Counted from the first letter of the stretch, positions 1 to 5,027 are shown. The stretch: 10,792 bases of DNA from an uncultured Collinsella sp. (GCA_900553705.1 USEK01000036.1:1-10792); one strand, 5' to 3'. The notes: generated by a model from the sequence alone, not told the origin. Numbers and translations: made by a program.

Positions 1-122
1 CAATTGGTGGCTGCGTTCCGTCATGGGTGGCTCCTCGTCCAACGTGTGCTACGTCGGCTACAACGGCAATGCCGCCTGCAATTCGGCGACGACCACCTGG
101 GTTCGCCCCCGCCCCGGCTTCC
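1..122 (+). repeat. DGR variable repeat (VR)
   Basis: Bases 1-122 align without gaps to 740-861. There are 8 mismatches, at 56, 57, 59, 74, 75, 78, 93 and 118, and each one faces an adenine in the template (A to G, G, T, G, C, G, C, C). None of the 98 non-adenine template bases is changed. The identity already exists at base 1, so the repeat may extend left of the window. The GC-rich block 101-117 (GTTCGCCCCCGCCCCGG) is the likely initiation-of-mutagenic-homology (IMH) segment, and pairing is lost from base 123. Confidence 0.93.
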
Positions 123-133
123 TCGTCGGCTAG
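1..133 (+). CDS. DGR target protein, C-terminal variable domain (5'-truncated)
   Basis: Only the last 43 codons are in the window; the first full codon is at position 2 and the stop TAG is at 131-133. The peptide starts NWWLRSVMGGSSSN and ends RPRPGF followed by LVG. This layout (WWLRS, a Gly/Ser turn, an Asn-rich variable stretch, then an RP..GF ending) is typical of the C-type-lectin-like fold of DGR variable proteins such as phage Mtd and related tail proteins. The nucleotide sequence is the variable repeat copied from the template at 740-861. Altered codons relative to the template are Asn to Gly, Asn to Tyr, Asn to Ala, Tyr to Cys, Asn to Thr, and one silent Gly codon. The position just before avd and upstream of phage lysis genes suggests a tail-fibre or receptor-binding protein. 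That role is inferred, because the N-terminal part is not visible. Confidence 0.88.
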   Translation, partial: NWWLRSVMGGSSSNVCYVGYNGNAACNSATTTWVRPRPGFLVG

Positions 134-161
134 CCAGCCGAGTGCTCTATACTTCTCTTTC

Positions 162-188
162 GATGCGACCGCCTTGCGCGGTCGCATC
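162..188 (+). other. Perfect hairpin/cruciform downstream of VR
   Basis: An 11-bp perfect inverted repeat, GATGCGACCGC at 162-172 and GCGGTCGCATC at 178-188, encloses a 5-base loop. It lies 28 bases after the target stop codon. In the Bordetella phage and Legionella DGRs a hairpin or cruciform just after the IMH raises homing efficiency, and this element is in the corresponding place. It is not followed by a T-run, so it is unlikely to be a terminator itself. The role is inferred from position and shape. Confidence 0.6.
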
Positions 189-191
189 CCT

Positions 192-216
192 GCCCGCGCA
201 GCGGGCCGTTTTTTTT
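192..216 (+). terminator. Intrinsic terminator after the target gene
   Basis: The stem GCCCGC (192-197) pairs with GCGGGC (201-206) around a 3-base loop. It is followed after two bases by eight T (209-216). It would end transcription of the target gene and separate it from avd, whose ribosome binding site begins only about 12 bases later. Confidence 0.8.
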
Positions 217-238
217 GCCACTATTTCCAGGAGGTGCC

Positions 239-709
239 ATGAGCGGCGTCTACCAGCGAAACCGCGAGGTGTCCGAGTACAAGTTCTTCACGCAGGCCAT
301 CGCCATCCGCGTGGAGGTCAACAAGCTCATGGCCTCCTCGTCGGTCGTGCCGAAAGCCTACAGGCTGCTGAACGCAGTCCCCACGGTGGAGACCGCGCGC
401 AGCATCGTATACAACGTCAACCGCGCCGACTGCTTCTACCCCAACAGTTCGTTCAACGCACTTGAGCGCAAGCGTTACCTGACGCTGGCGATAGCCGACT
501 GCGAGCAGCTGATGCTCGACATGCAGTGCCTCATGGACATCGGCCTGCCCGTGAACGCCAACCGCTTCGAGGCGCTGGCGGGCATGGTCGAGGAGGAGAT
601 CAAACTGCTCAAGGGCGCGCGCAAGAACGTACGCGTCACCGGCAAGAAGACGACCGACGAGCGCATAGCCGAGGCCGAGGCCGAGCTAGAGCGCCTGCGT
701 TCGTTATAA
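239..709 (+). CDS. avd: DGR accessory variability determinant (Avd-like)
   Basis: 156 residues, starting at the ATG at 239, which sits behind a strong AGGAGGT ribosome binding site (229-235); an earlier in-frame start at 215 has none. Avd proteins form pentameric helical barrels that bind the DGR reverse transcriptase and its RNA and are needed for mutagenic cDNA synthesis. Visible support: a helical protein with several basic residues, and the sequence VPKAYRLLNAVPTVETARSI followed by an ALERKRYLTLAIADCEQL helix, a pattern I recognise from Avd/four-helix-bundle proteins. It is somewhat longer than the roughly 128-residue Bordetella phage protein; the extra length is a C-terminal Lys/Arg-rich linker and a charged helix ending in ELERLRSL. 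Its place between target gene and TR matches the classical target-avd-TR-RT order. Confidence 0.85.
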   Translation: MSGVYQRNREVSEYKFFTQAIAIRVEVNKLMASSSVVPKAYRLLNAVPTVETARSIVYNVNRADCFYPNSSFNALERKRYLTLAIADCEQLMLDMQCLMDIGLPVNANRFEALAGMVEEEIKLLKGARKNVRVTGKKTTDERIAEAEAELERLRSL

Positions 710-710
710 T
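705..710 (+). promoter_or_regulatory. Candidate -10 box for the DGR RNA
   Basis: A perfect TATAAT overlaps the avd stop codon (TAA at 707-709) and lies 30 bases before the template repeat. No good -35 box is seen 16-18 bases upstream and there is no extended -10 TG. Transcription from here would start near 717 and give an RNA beginning just before TR. It could instead be chance, although such an AT-only hexamer is rare in this GC-rich stretch. Confidence 0.35.
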
Positions 711-1073
711 GGGCGGCGGTCCCGCCTTGTATATCGGTACAATTGGTGGCTGCGTTCCGTCATGGGTGGCTCCTCGTCCAACGTGTGCTACGTCAACAAC
801 AACGGCAATGCCAACTACAATTCGGCGACGAACACCTGGGTTCGCCCCCGCCCCGGATTCCCTTACTGCCAGACCGAGTAGGCCAGCGGGCCGAAAGCAG
901 AGCGCGGAGAGGAAGGAAGGCGCGACCATCGGGCGCGAGCCCGTAAATACGCACCCCGCGAGGGTGGCCGGACGCTGCTTGCATGGCGCGGCGCTCCGTG
1001 GCTTCGCCGCGTTTCATGGCCATACCTCAAGCGGCTGTCAGAGCCACATTGCAAGCCGTGCGGGGTGCCTTCT
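711..1073 (+). ncRNA. DGR template RNA region (TR plus spacer)
   Basis: This 363-base gap between avd and the RT has no supported gene. It holds the template repeat (740-861) and then about 190 bases up to the RT start, matching the spacer that in Bordetella phage is part of the RNA used to prime and template cDNA synthesis. Structure is visible: a 5-bp hairpin at 712-726; CGGGC at 930-934 pairing with GCCCG at 939-943 under a GCGA (GNRA) tetraloop; and a longer stem at 982-1018, where CGCGGCG (987-993) pairs with CGCCGCG (1005-1011) with CATG/CATG below it. The RNA ends are not determined and may extend into avd and the RT gene. Confidence 0.6.
740..861 (+). repeat. DGR template repeat (TR)
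   Basis: This is the non-coding partner of the VR at 1-122. By hand count it contains 24 adenines, 8 of which are replaced in VR. In the frame matching the target protein its core has many AAC/AAT codons (795-803, 807-809, 813-815, 819-821, 831-833), the codon type that under random adenine replacement samples many amino acids without making stops. It has no start codon or ribosome binding site of its own. It stays open in the target frame to a TAG at 879-881, so it looks like a decayed copy of the target gene's 3' end. Confidence 0.93.
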
Positions 1074-2276
1074 ATGAACTCGGAGCAAAGGCGGGCCGCA
1101 CGCCGGAAGCGCCGCGAGGAGAAGCGCGCCAGGGCCAAGGCCGAGCGCGTCAAGGCGTGCACCCTTGAGACGGTGGCCGACCTCAACAGCCTGTGCAAGG
1201 CTTCCAAGCAGGCCGCGCGTGGCGTCATGTGGAAGGCCTCGACGCAGCGGTACATGAAGGACTACCTGCGAAACGCCGTGAAATCGCGCCAAGACCTTTT
1301 GGAGGGCCGCGACATATGCCGGGGTTTCATCCGCTTCGACCTGTGGGAGCGCGGCAAGCTGCGCCACATCAGTGCAGTGCACTTCCCCGAGCGCGTGGTG
1401 CAGAAGTCGCTGTCCCAGAACGCCCTCGTGCCCGCGATAGTCCCCACGCTCGTATCCGCGAACTCCGCCAACATAAAGGGGCGCGGCACCGACTACGCCC
1501 TGAAGCTGCTCAAGCGCCACCTGGCCGACCACTGGAGGCGGCGCGGCCGCGAGGGCTACATCCTCCTGGGCGACTTCTCCGACTACTTCGCGCGCATAGC
1601 GCACCAACCCGTCAAAGACCAGGTGGCCTCCGCGCTGCTAGATCCGCGCGTGGTCGCCTTGGAGCACCGCCTGATAGACGCGCAGGGCGATGTGGGCCTG
1701 GGGCTGGGCAGCGAGCCGAACCAGATATGCGCCGTGGCCCACCCCAACCGCATCGACCACTTTGTGACCGAGATGCTGCGCCCCGAGGCCTACGGTCGAT
1801 ATATGGACGACTTCTACCTGATACACGAGTCCAAGGACTACCTGCAGGTGTGCCTGCTGCTCATAGAGCGCAAATGCGCCGAGCTGGGCATCGAACTGAA
1901 CCCGCGCAAGACCCGCGTGGTGAAGCTCACGCGCGGGTTCACGTGGCTGAAGAAGCGCATCTTCTACACGGACACGGGCCGCATAGTCGTGAAGCCGTGC
2001 CAAGACTCCATAACGCGGGAGCGCCGCAAGCTCAAGAAGATGGCCCGCATGGTCGCCGATGGCATCATGACCCCTGAGCAGGTGGAGCAGAGCTACCAGA
2101 GCTGGCGCGGAGGCATGAAGCGGCTGGACGCGCACCGCAGCGTGCGGGCCATGGACGCGCTGTACCGCAGCCTGTTCGGAAATCCCGCGGGGGGGGTTGC
2201 TCAATGCAATCCAAACCTGGAGGCGACACGGATGGGAACATGCCCCTACCCTAGCAACGGAAGGAGCGACCCATGA
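1074..2276 (+). CDS. DGR reverse transcriptase
   Basis: 400 residues. ATG at 1074 is preferred over an in-frame GTG at 1065 because GGGGTG (1062-1067) sits at ribosome-binding distance. The enzyme makes the adenine-mutagenised cDNA from the TR RNA. Visible motifs: a very Arg/Lys-rich N-terminus (about residues 6-27); GDFSDYF with the first catalytic Asp at 167; LGSEPNQ (211-217) in the place of the DGR-specific (I/V/L)GxxxSQ motif; and the active site GRYMDDF with Asp 245 and 246. These are followed by LGIELNPRKT (271-280) and a thumb-like FTWLKKRIF region. There is no maturase or endonuclease domain, as expected for a DGR-type RT rather than a group II intron protein. The conserved part ends near ALYRSLFG (about 369); the last 30 residues follow a run of eight G and look unconserved. 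The stop overlaps the next start as ATGA. Confidence 0.92.
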   Translation: MNSEQRRAARRKRREEKRARAKAERVKACTLETVADLNSLCKASKQAARGVMWKASTQRYMKDYLRNAVKSRQDLLEGRDICRGFIRFDLWERGKLRHISAVHFPERVVQKSLSQNALVPAIVPTLVSANSANIKGRGTDYALKLLKRHLADHWRRRGREGYILLGDFSDYFARIAHQPVKDQVASALLDPRVVALEHRLIDAQGDVGLGLGSEPNQICAVAHPNRIDHFVTEMLRPEAYGRYMDDFYLIHESKDYLQVCLLLIERKCAELGIELNPRKTRVVKLTRGFTWLKKRIFYTDTGRIVVKPCQDSITRERRKLKKMARMVADGIMTPEQVEQSYQSWRGGMKRLDAHRSVRAMDALYRSLFGNPAGGVAQCNPNLEATRMGTCPYPSNGRSDP

Positions 2277-2518
2277 CGGAACAGGAAATCGCCGGGGAGA
2301 TCAACGGCTACAAACAGCAGCTTGAGCAGAGCGACTACAAGGTCATGAAGGCGGTGGAGCGCATCTTCTCCGCATCGTCCATCACCGACCTGCTCTCGGC
2401 CATCGCCGCAGCTGCCAAGGAGGTGGCCGAGATCATCTCGCAGCGCCAGACGTGGCGCGACCGCATCAACGAGCTGGAAGCCATGGAGCCCGACCAGCCG
2501 GAAGCGCCGCAGGAGTAG
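2273..2518 (+). CDS. Small phage protein of the tail/DGR module
   Basis: 81 residues, start ATG at 2273 behind AAGGAG, overlapping the RT stop by four bases (ATGA), so probably translationally coupled to it. The protein is acidic and helical, with INGYKQQLEQSDYKVMKAVE near the start and a QRQTWRDRINELE block near residues 58-70. The pattern L..sDY..mK..E followed by R..WRdrINeLE resembles small proteins often encoded right after tail-fibre genes in phages of Gram-positive hosts. The function of that family is not firmly known; a chaperone or tail-assembly role is a guess. It is the last gene before a strong terminator. Confidence 0.7.
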   Translation: MTEQEIAGEINGYKQQLEQSDYKVMKAVERIFSASSITDLLSAIAAAAKEVAEIISQRQTWRDRINELEAMEPDQPEAPQE

Positions 2519-2520
2519 CG

Positions 2521-2546
2521 AGCGCCCCTTCGGGGGCGCTTTTTTT
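2521..2546 (+). terminator. Intrinsic terminator ending the DGR transcript
   Basis: A perfect 8-bp stem, AGCGCCCC (2521-2528) with GGGGCGCT (2533-2540), has a TTCG tetraloop and is followed by six more T (2541-2546). It lies 3 bases after the stop of the 81-residue protein and separates the DGR unit from the lysis genes. Confidence 0.92.
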
Positions 2547-2557
2547 GCCCGGCGACA

Positions 2558-2592
2558 CCTCGCGGACAATCGCGGCAGCGATTCGAGGAGGT
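2558..2592 (+). promoter_or_regulatory. Hairpin overlapping the ribosome binding site of the next gene
   Basis: AATCGC (2568-2573) pairs perfectly with GCGATT (2578-2583) around GGCA. Outside a 5-base bulge, CCTCG (2558-2562) can pair with CGAGG (2584-2588), which covers part of the GGAGGT ribosome binding site (2587-2592). It could lower translation of the first lysis-module gene. Inferred from base pairing only. Confidence 0.3.
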
Positions 2593-2602
2593 GAGAAAAC
2601 GA

Positions 2603-3016
2603 ATGACCGACGTGCTGGAAATCTTCGCGCCGTACGGCCCCGGGTCGCTTTTCGGCGCGCTGCTCGTCCTAGTGGTCCTGTACTTCGGCAAGCAGTTCCT
2701 CGAAGAGTTCAAGGCCCAGAACGAGCGCAAGGCGAACATCGACCTCAAGCGCGAAGAGCGAAAGCAGGACGAGGTGAACGAGCGGGCGCAGCGCGACCGC
2801 GAGCGCAGCCAGATGGAGGGCCGCATCGCCGCGCAGATGGAGCGCAGCAACGCGCTGATGGAGGCTATGAAGGCGCTCATGGAGTCCGTCGTGACCTCCA
2901 ACGAGGTGCTGCACGCCGACCTGGCGAACAGCCAGGCGCGCAGCCAGGGCATGGCGGCGAAGGTCGACCACATCGCCGACCGCGTTGACCTGCTCTACAA
3001 GGAATCGGCTCGATAG
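2603..3016 (+). CDS. Membrane-anchored coiled-coil phage protein
   Basis: 137 residues from ATG 2603, placed 10 bases after GGAGGT; the GTG at 2591 overlaps that ribosome binding site and is unlikely to be the start. One hydrophobic segment lies near residues 13-33 (PGSLFGALLVLVVLYFGKQF). It is followed by a long, highly charged, heptad-like region rich in Glu, Arg, Lys and Gln, which should form a coiled coil to the C-terminus. Short proteins with one N-terminal membrane segment and a charged tail (BhlA/UviB type) occur in phage lysis cassettes as holin-like proteins, but this one has a longer tail than those. It is directly followed by the holin-like gene and the amidase, so a role in lysis or its timing is plausible. 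I cannot assign a family with certainty. Confidence 0.7.
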   Translation: MTDVLEIFAPYGPGSLFGALLVLVVLYFGKQFLEEFKAQNERKANIDLKREERKQDEVNERAQRDRERSQMEGRIAAQMERSNALMEAMKALMESVVTSNEVLHADLANSQARSQGMAAKVDHIADRVDLLYKESAR

Positions 3017-3029
3017 AAAGGAATCCGAA

Positions 3030-3335
3030 ATGACAGAAATGCAAGCAATCGCAGCCATCGTGCTGTCTTTCGCCGTGCCGTTCGCGGTGCAGCTGATCAA
3101 GACCGAGGCCATGACCGGCAAGGCCGCGCGCATCCTGGCGCTGGGCTGCTCGCTCCTGGCGGGCGTCGTGACCGGCTTCGTGGGCGGCGTGCCCGCAGAC
3201 CCGGGCGCATGGGTCACGTGCGCCTTCGCCGTGGTAGGCGGCGTACAGGCGGCCTACACGCTGTTCAAGTCGGTAGGCATCACATCCAAGTGGCTCGACG
3301 CCCTGTTGGGCGTGACCGTAGGCGGGAAGGAGTAG
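3030..3335 (+). CDS. Putative phage holin
   Basis: 101 residues from ATG 3030, with AAAGGA (3017-3022) at proper spacing; a longer in-frame opening from 2985 would overlap the previous gene and lacks a ribosome binding site. Three hydrophobic stretches are visible: AIAAIVLSFAVPFAVQLI near the N-terminus, AARILALGCSLLAGVVTGFV in the middle, and WVTCAFAVVGGVQAAYTLF after it. The C-terminus is short and polar. Size, membrane segments and its place immediately before an endolysin gene are those of a holin, which forms membrane lesions that release the endolysin at the end of infection. No named holin family is recognised. Confidence 0.75.
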   Translation: MTEMQAIAAIVLSFAVPFAVQLIKTEAMTGKAARILALGCSLLAGVVTGFVGGVPADPGAWVTCAFAVVGGVQAAYTLFKSVGITSKWLDALLGVTVGGKE

Positions 3336-3338
3336 GCA

Positions 3339-4151
3339 ATGGCTAAACTGTTCATCATCTGCGGCCACGGCGCTGGCGACCCCGGCTGCTGCGCAGGCGG
3401 CTGCACCGAGGCCGAGCGCGTTCGCGCCCTGGGCCAGCGAATCAAGGAACTGGGCGGTTCCGAGGTCGAGCTGGGCGATACGTCCCGCAACTGGTACGCC
3501 GACGGCGGGCTTAACCGCCTGAGCACCGACGCGCCAGTGGTGGAGCTGCACATGGACGCCAGCGGCATCGCCACGGCCCACGGCGCGCACGTCATCATCA
3601 AGGAGGGCTTTGAGCCTGACGAGTACGACAATGCGCTGGCCGACAAGCTGGCGGCGTTCATGCCCGGGCGCTCCGAGAAGCTGGTGCGCCGTTCCGACCT
3701 CGCGAACCCGAACCGAGCCGCCGCGCGCGGCATCAACTACCGCCTGTGCGAGAACGGCTTCATCGACAACGACGGCGACCGCGAGAAGTTCAACGGCAAC
3801 CTGGACGAGCTGGCGCGCATCTACCTGGAATGCTTCGGCATCACTGCTGGAAGCGCCCCCGCAGCCGTCCCGCAGCCGCAGCCTGCGCAGCAGGAAACGA
3901 CCGAGAACTTCGGCGGCACCTACCGCTGCACTGTGGACTACCTGCGCGTGCGCGACGCCCCCGGCCTGGGCGGCACCGAGGTGGCGCACTATTCCAGCGG
4001 CGAGACCGTGACGCTGGATAACTGGTACAAGATCGCCGACGGCTACGTGTGGGGCCGATACACGGGCTACAGCGGCGCAACGCGCTACATCGCCGTGGGC
4101 AAGGCCACGGGCAAGCCAGAGGCCGACGACTATCTGGTGAAGGTGGGATAG
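3339..4151 (+). CDS. Endolysin: N-acetylmuramoyl-L-alanine amidase with SH3-like C-terminus
   Basis: 270 residues; ATG at 3339 with GGGAAGGAG upstream and only 3 bases after the holin stop. It should cleave the amide bond between muramic acid and L-alanine in peptidoglycan. The Amidase_3 zinc-site pattern is complete: His10 in CGHGAGDPG, a Glu in TEAER (24 or 26), His71 in VVELHMDAS, and the catalytic Glu138 in CENGFIDN. The catalytic domain covers about residues 1-170. A Pro/Gln-rich linker near 174-190 leads to a C-terminal domain (about 192-270) with YLRVRDAPGLGGTEVAHYSS and WYKIADGYVWGRYTG, typical of bacterial SH3-type wall-binding domains. No signal peptide is present, consistent with export through the upstream holin. 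Confidence 0.93.
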   Translation: MAKLFIICGHGAGDPGCCAGGCTEAERVRALGQRIKELGGSEVELGDTSRNWYADGGLNRLSTDAPVVELHMDASGIATAHGAHVIIKEGFEPDEYDNALADKLAAFMPGRSEKLVRRSDLANPNRAAARGINYRLCENGFIDNDGDREKFNGNLDELARIYLECFGITAGSAPAAVPQPQPAQQETTENFGGTYRCTVDYLRVRDAPGLGGTEVAHYSSGETVTLDNWYKIADGYVWGRYTGYSGATRYIAVGKATGKPEADDYLVKVG

Positions 4152-4154
4152 GCC

Positions 4155-4463
4155 ATGCCGTACCCGAGCCCCGCAGACGAGGAGCGCAACGGCGGGTGCG
4201 GCCCCATCCTCGCGGCGGTCGTCCTGCTGTTCATCGTCCTGGCCGCCAGCTGCGCGTCGCAGGCCATGGGAGCGCAAGACGTGACCGTGAGGCAAGCCCG
4301 CACGGACGGCCCCATATACGACCTGCCCGAGGGCATCGGCCAGGAAATCGTGTGCGACGAGCGCAACCGCGAGTACCTGCTGCTTACCACCGAGCAGGGC
4401 GGCGTGTTCCTCATGCCGTACATGGACGAGGACGGCGAGCAGGAGATCATGCCGCAGGCCTAG
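4155..4463 (+). CDS. Small single-pass membrane protein of the lysis module (DUF6440-like tail)
   Basis: 102 residues, starting 3 bases after the amidase stop, with AAGGTGGG just upstream inside the amidase end. One membrane segment lies near residues 17-33 (ILAAVVLLFIVLAASC). The C-terminal half contains QEIVCDERNREYLLLTTEQG and then LMPYMDEDGEQEI, which recalls the short DUF6440-type domain (VDKETGVxYL...GLTPLLDEDG) found in small phage and host proteins of unknown function. The cysteine after LAAS is reminiscent of a lipobox, but position -3 is Ala, so lipidation is doubtful. It is the last phage gene before the attachment site, so it may be a moron-like or accessory gene rather than a lysis protein. 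Confidence 0.65.
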   Translation: MPYPSPADEERNGGCGPILAAVVLLFIVLAASCASQAMGAQDVTVRQARTDGPIYDLPEGIGQEIVCDERNREYLLLTTEQGGVFLMPYMDEDGEQEIMPQA

Positions 4464-4471
4464 AACGCAAA

Positions 4472-4497
4472 GAAGCCGCCCCGTATGGAGCGGCTTC
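4472..4497. terminator. Hairpin between the convergent phage operon and ssrA
   Basis: GAAGCCGC (4472-4479) pairs with GCGGCTTC (4490-4497). The inner bases CC/GG can add two pairs past a C-A mismatch, leaving a GTAT loop. It is flanked by AAA before and CTCTATT after, so it may act weakly in both directions. The T-tract is poor on both sides. Confidence 0.5.
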
Positions 4498-4567
4498 CTC
4501 TATTCGACGAGCAATACGAACGCCCGCCTAACGACGAACACCTGCATATGTTCGCCTACTGAACAGT

Positions 4568-4595
4568 TGGTGGAGGCGCGGAGAATCGAACTCCG
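4568..4595. other. Probable phage attachment core (attL/attR) in the ssrA 3' end
   Basis: The phage-side sequence changes into an intact tmRNA 3' end exactly at the encoded CCA (4568-4570). Phages that use tRNA or tmRNA genes carry a copy of the 3' end (acceptor and T-arm), so the gene stays functional. The T-stem/loop (CGGAG 4579-4583, loop 4584-4590, CTCCG 4591-4595) is the usual core region. The matching second copy is not in the window, so the exact core cannot be fixed. Confidence 0.5.
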
Positions 4596-4797
4596 GTCCA
4601 CGAAAGCCCCCTGATTGGCATCTCCAAGCTCAGTCGCTGATTTAGTCTCGGACGCTTTGCGCGCAGCGACACGCTCGCGGCATCCCAACCGGTTCGGTCT
4701 TAGCCTGCGCCATACCGATTACGTGCGCAGGAGCATTCCCCTAAAATGACGTCGCGCCGGTGTCGGGGAAATCACCGGGTTGACGCGCCGCTATAAA

Positions 4798-4839
4798 CTA
4801 AGCAGCGAGAGCCATAGGCTCAAAAGAAGAGTTGTTGTC
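4798..4839 (-). other. tmRNA proteolysis-tag reading frame
   Basis: Reading on -, GAC at 4839-4837 to TAG at 4800-4798 gives the 13-residue tag DNNSSFEPMALAA. GAC is taken as resume codon because it has an A at -4, as in E. coli tmRNA. The next codon upstream (ATT) would add Ile, and a stop (TGA) lies before that. The ALAA end is the ClpXP-type degron common to bacterial tags. Confidence 0.75.
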
Positions 4840-5027
4840 AATTCAATTTGACGGTACCCCTGTTTAACGAGGCGAGGAGACCTCGGCTTGCTTCCTCTCT
4901 CAGAGCTATCGTGTCGAAACCAGTCGCCCCCGAATATCGGGAAAGTCTGGATGGCATTGGGCGCGAGCACCCAACACCCGTCGACTTTTCAAGGAACATG
5001 CGGGGCGAGCCCCGCTTGTGAAGTGTT

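Larger units (their letters stand above)
1..4567 (+). mobile_element. Prophage end (DGR and lysis module) inserted at ssrA
   Basis: All genes here run on + with short gaps or overlaps and include a DGR, holin and amidase, which together mark a phage late region. They stop at the 3' end of the tmRNA gene, a favoured integration site for tyrosine-integrase phages. The left end, the integrase and the structural genes are outside the window, so completeness cannot be judged. Confidence 0.8.
4568..4931 (-). ncRNA. ssrA: Transfer-messenger RNA (tmRNA)
   Basis: One-piece tmRNA of 364 bases that rescues stalled ribosomes. The 5' end GGGGGCG (4931-4925) pairs with CGCCTCC (4578-4572), with one G-U pair, to form the acceptor stem; the discriminator A and encoded CCA follow. 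After the 5' stem comes ACTGGTTTCGACA, a conserved tmRNA start. The T-arm has CGGAG/CTCCG around TTCGATT. The tag reading frame ends GCT CTC GCT GCT TAG (ALAA). The 3' end borders prophage DNA and looks intact. Confidence 0.95.

Noticed and set aside
148..153. TATACT as a promoter for avd
   Set aside because: There is no -35 box, and the transcript would run straight into the intrinsic terminator at 192-216.
239..709. 23S rRNA intervening-sequence protein (a similar four-helix bundle family)
   Set aside because: The context between VR and TR and next to the RT points to Avd; there is no rRNA in the window.
743..946. Open frames across the template repeat as a second target protein
   Set aside because: The frame matching the target protein has no start codon or ribosome binding site before TR, and the other frames do not resemble the VR protein. 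TR is better read as non-coding template.
2189..2196. Frameshift in the RT at the G8 tract
   Set aside because: The frame as read ends in TGA overlapping the next gene's ATG (ATGA) behind a good ribosome binding site, so the gene junction makes sense without a shift. The tract is still listed as worth checking.
1074..2276. Group II intron or retron reverse transcriptase
   Set aside because: No maturase or endonuclease domain, no intron or msr/msd structure, and the adjoining VR/TR pair and Avd define a DGR.
2877..4295. Long open frame on - across the lysis genes
   Set aside because: It is antisense to three well-supported phage genes, and its composition (runs of Ala, Val, Gly, His, Arg) is that of a GC-rich shadow frame with no recognisable domain.
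4500..4688. Small open frames overlapping ssrA (also 4888-5076)
   Set aside because: They lie inside or across the tmRNA gene and show no coding features.
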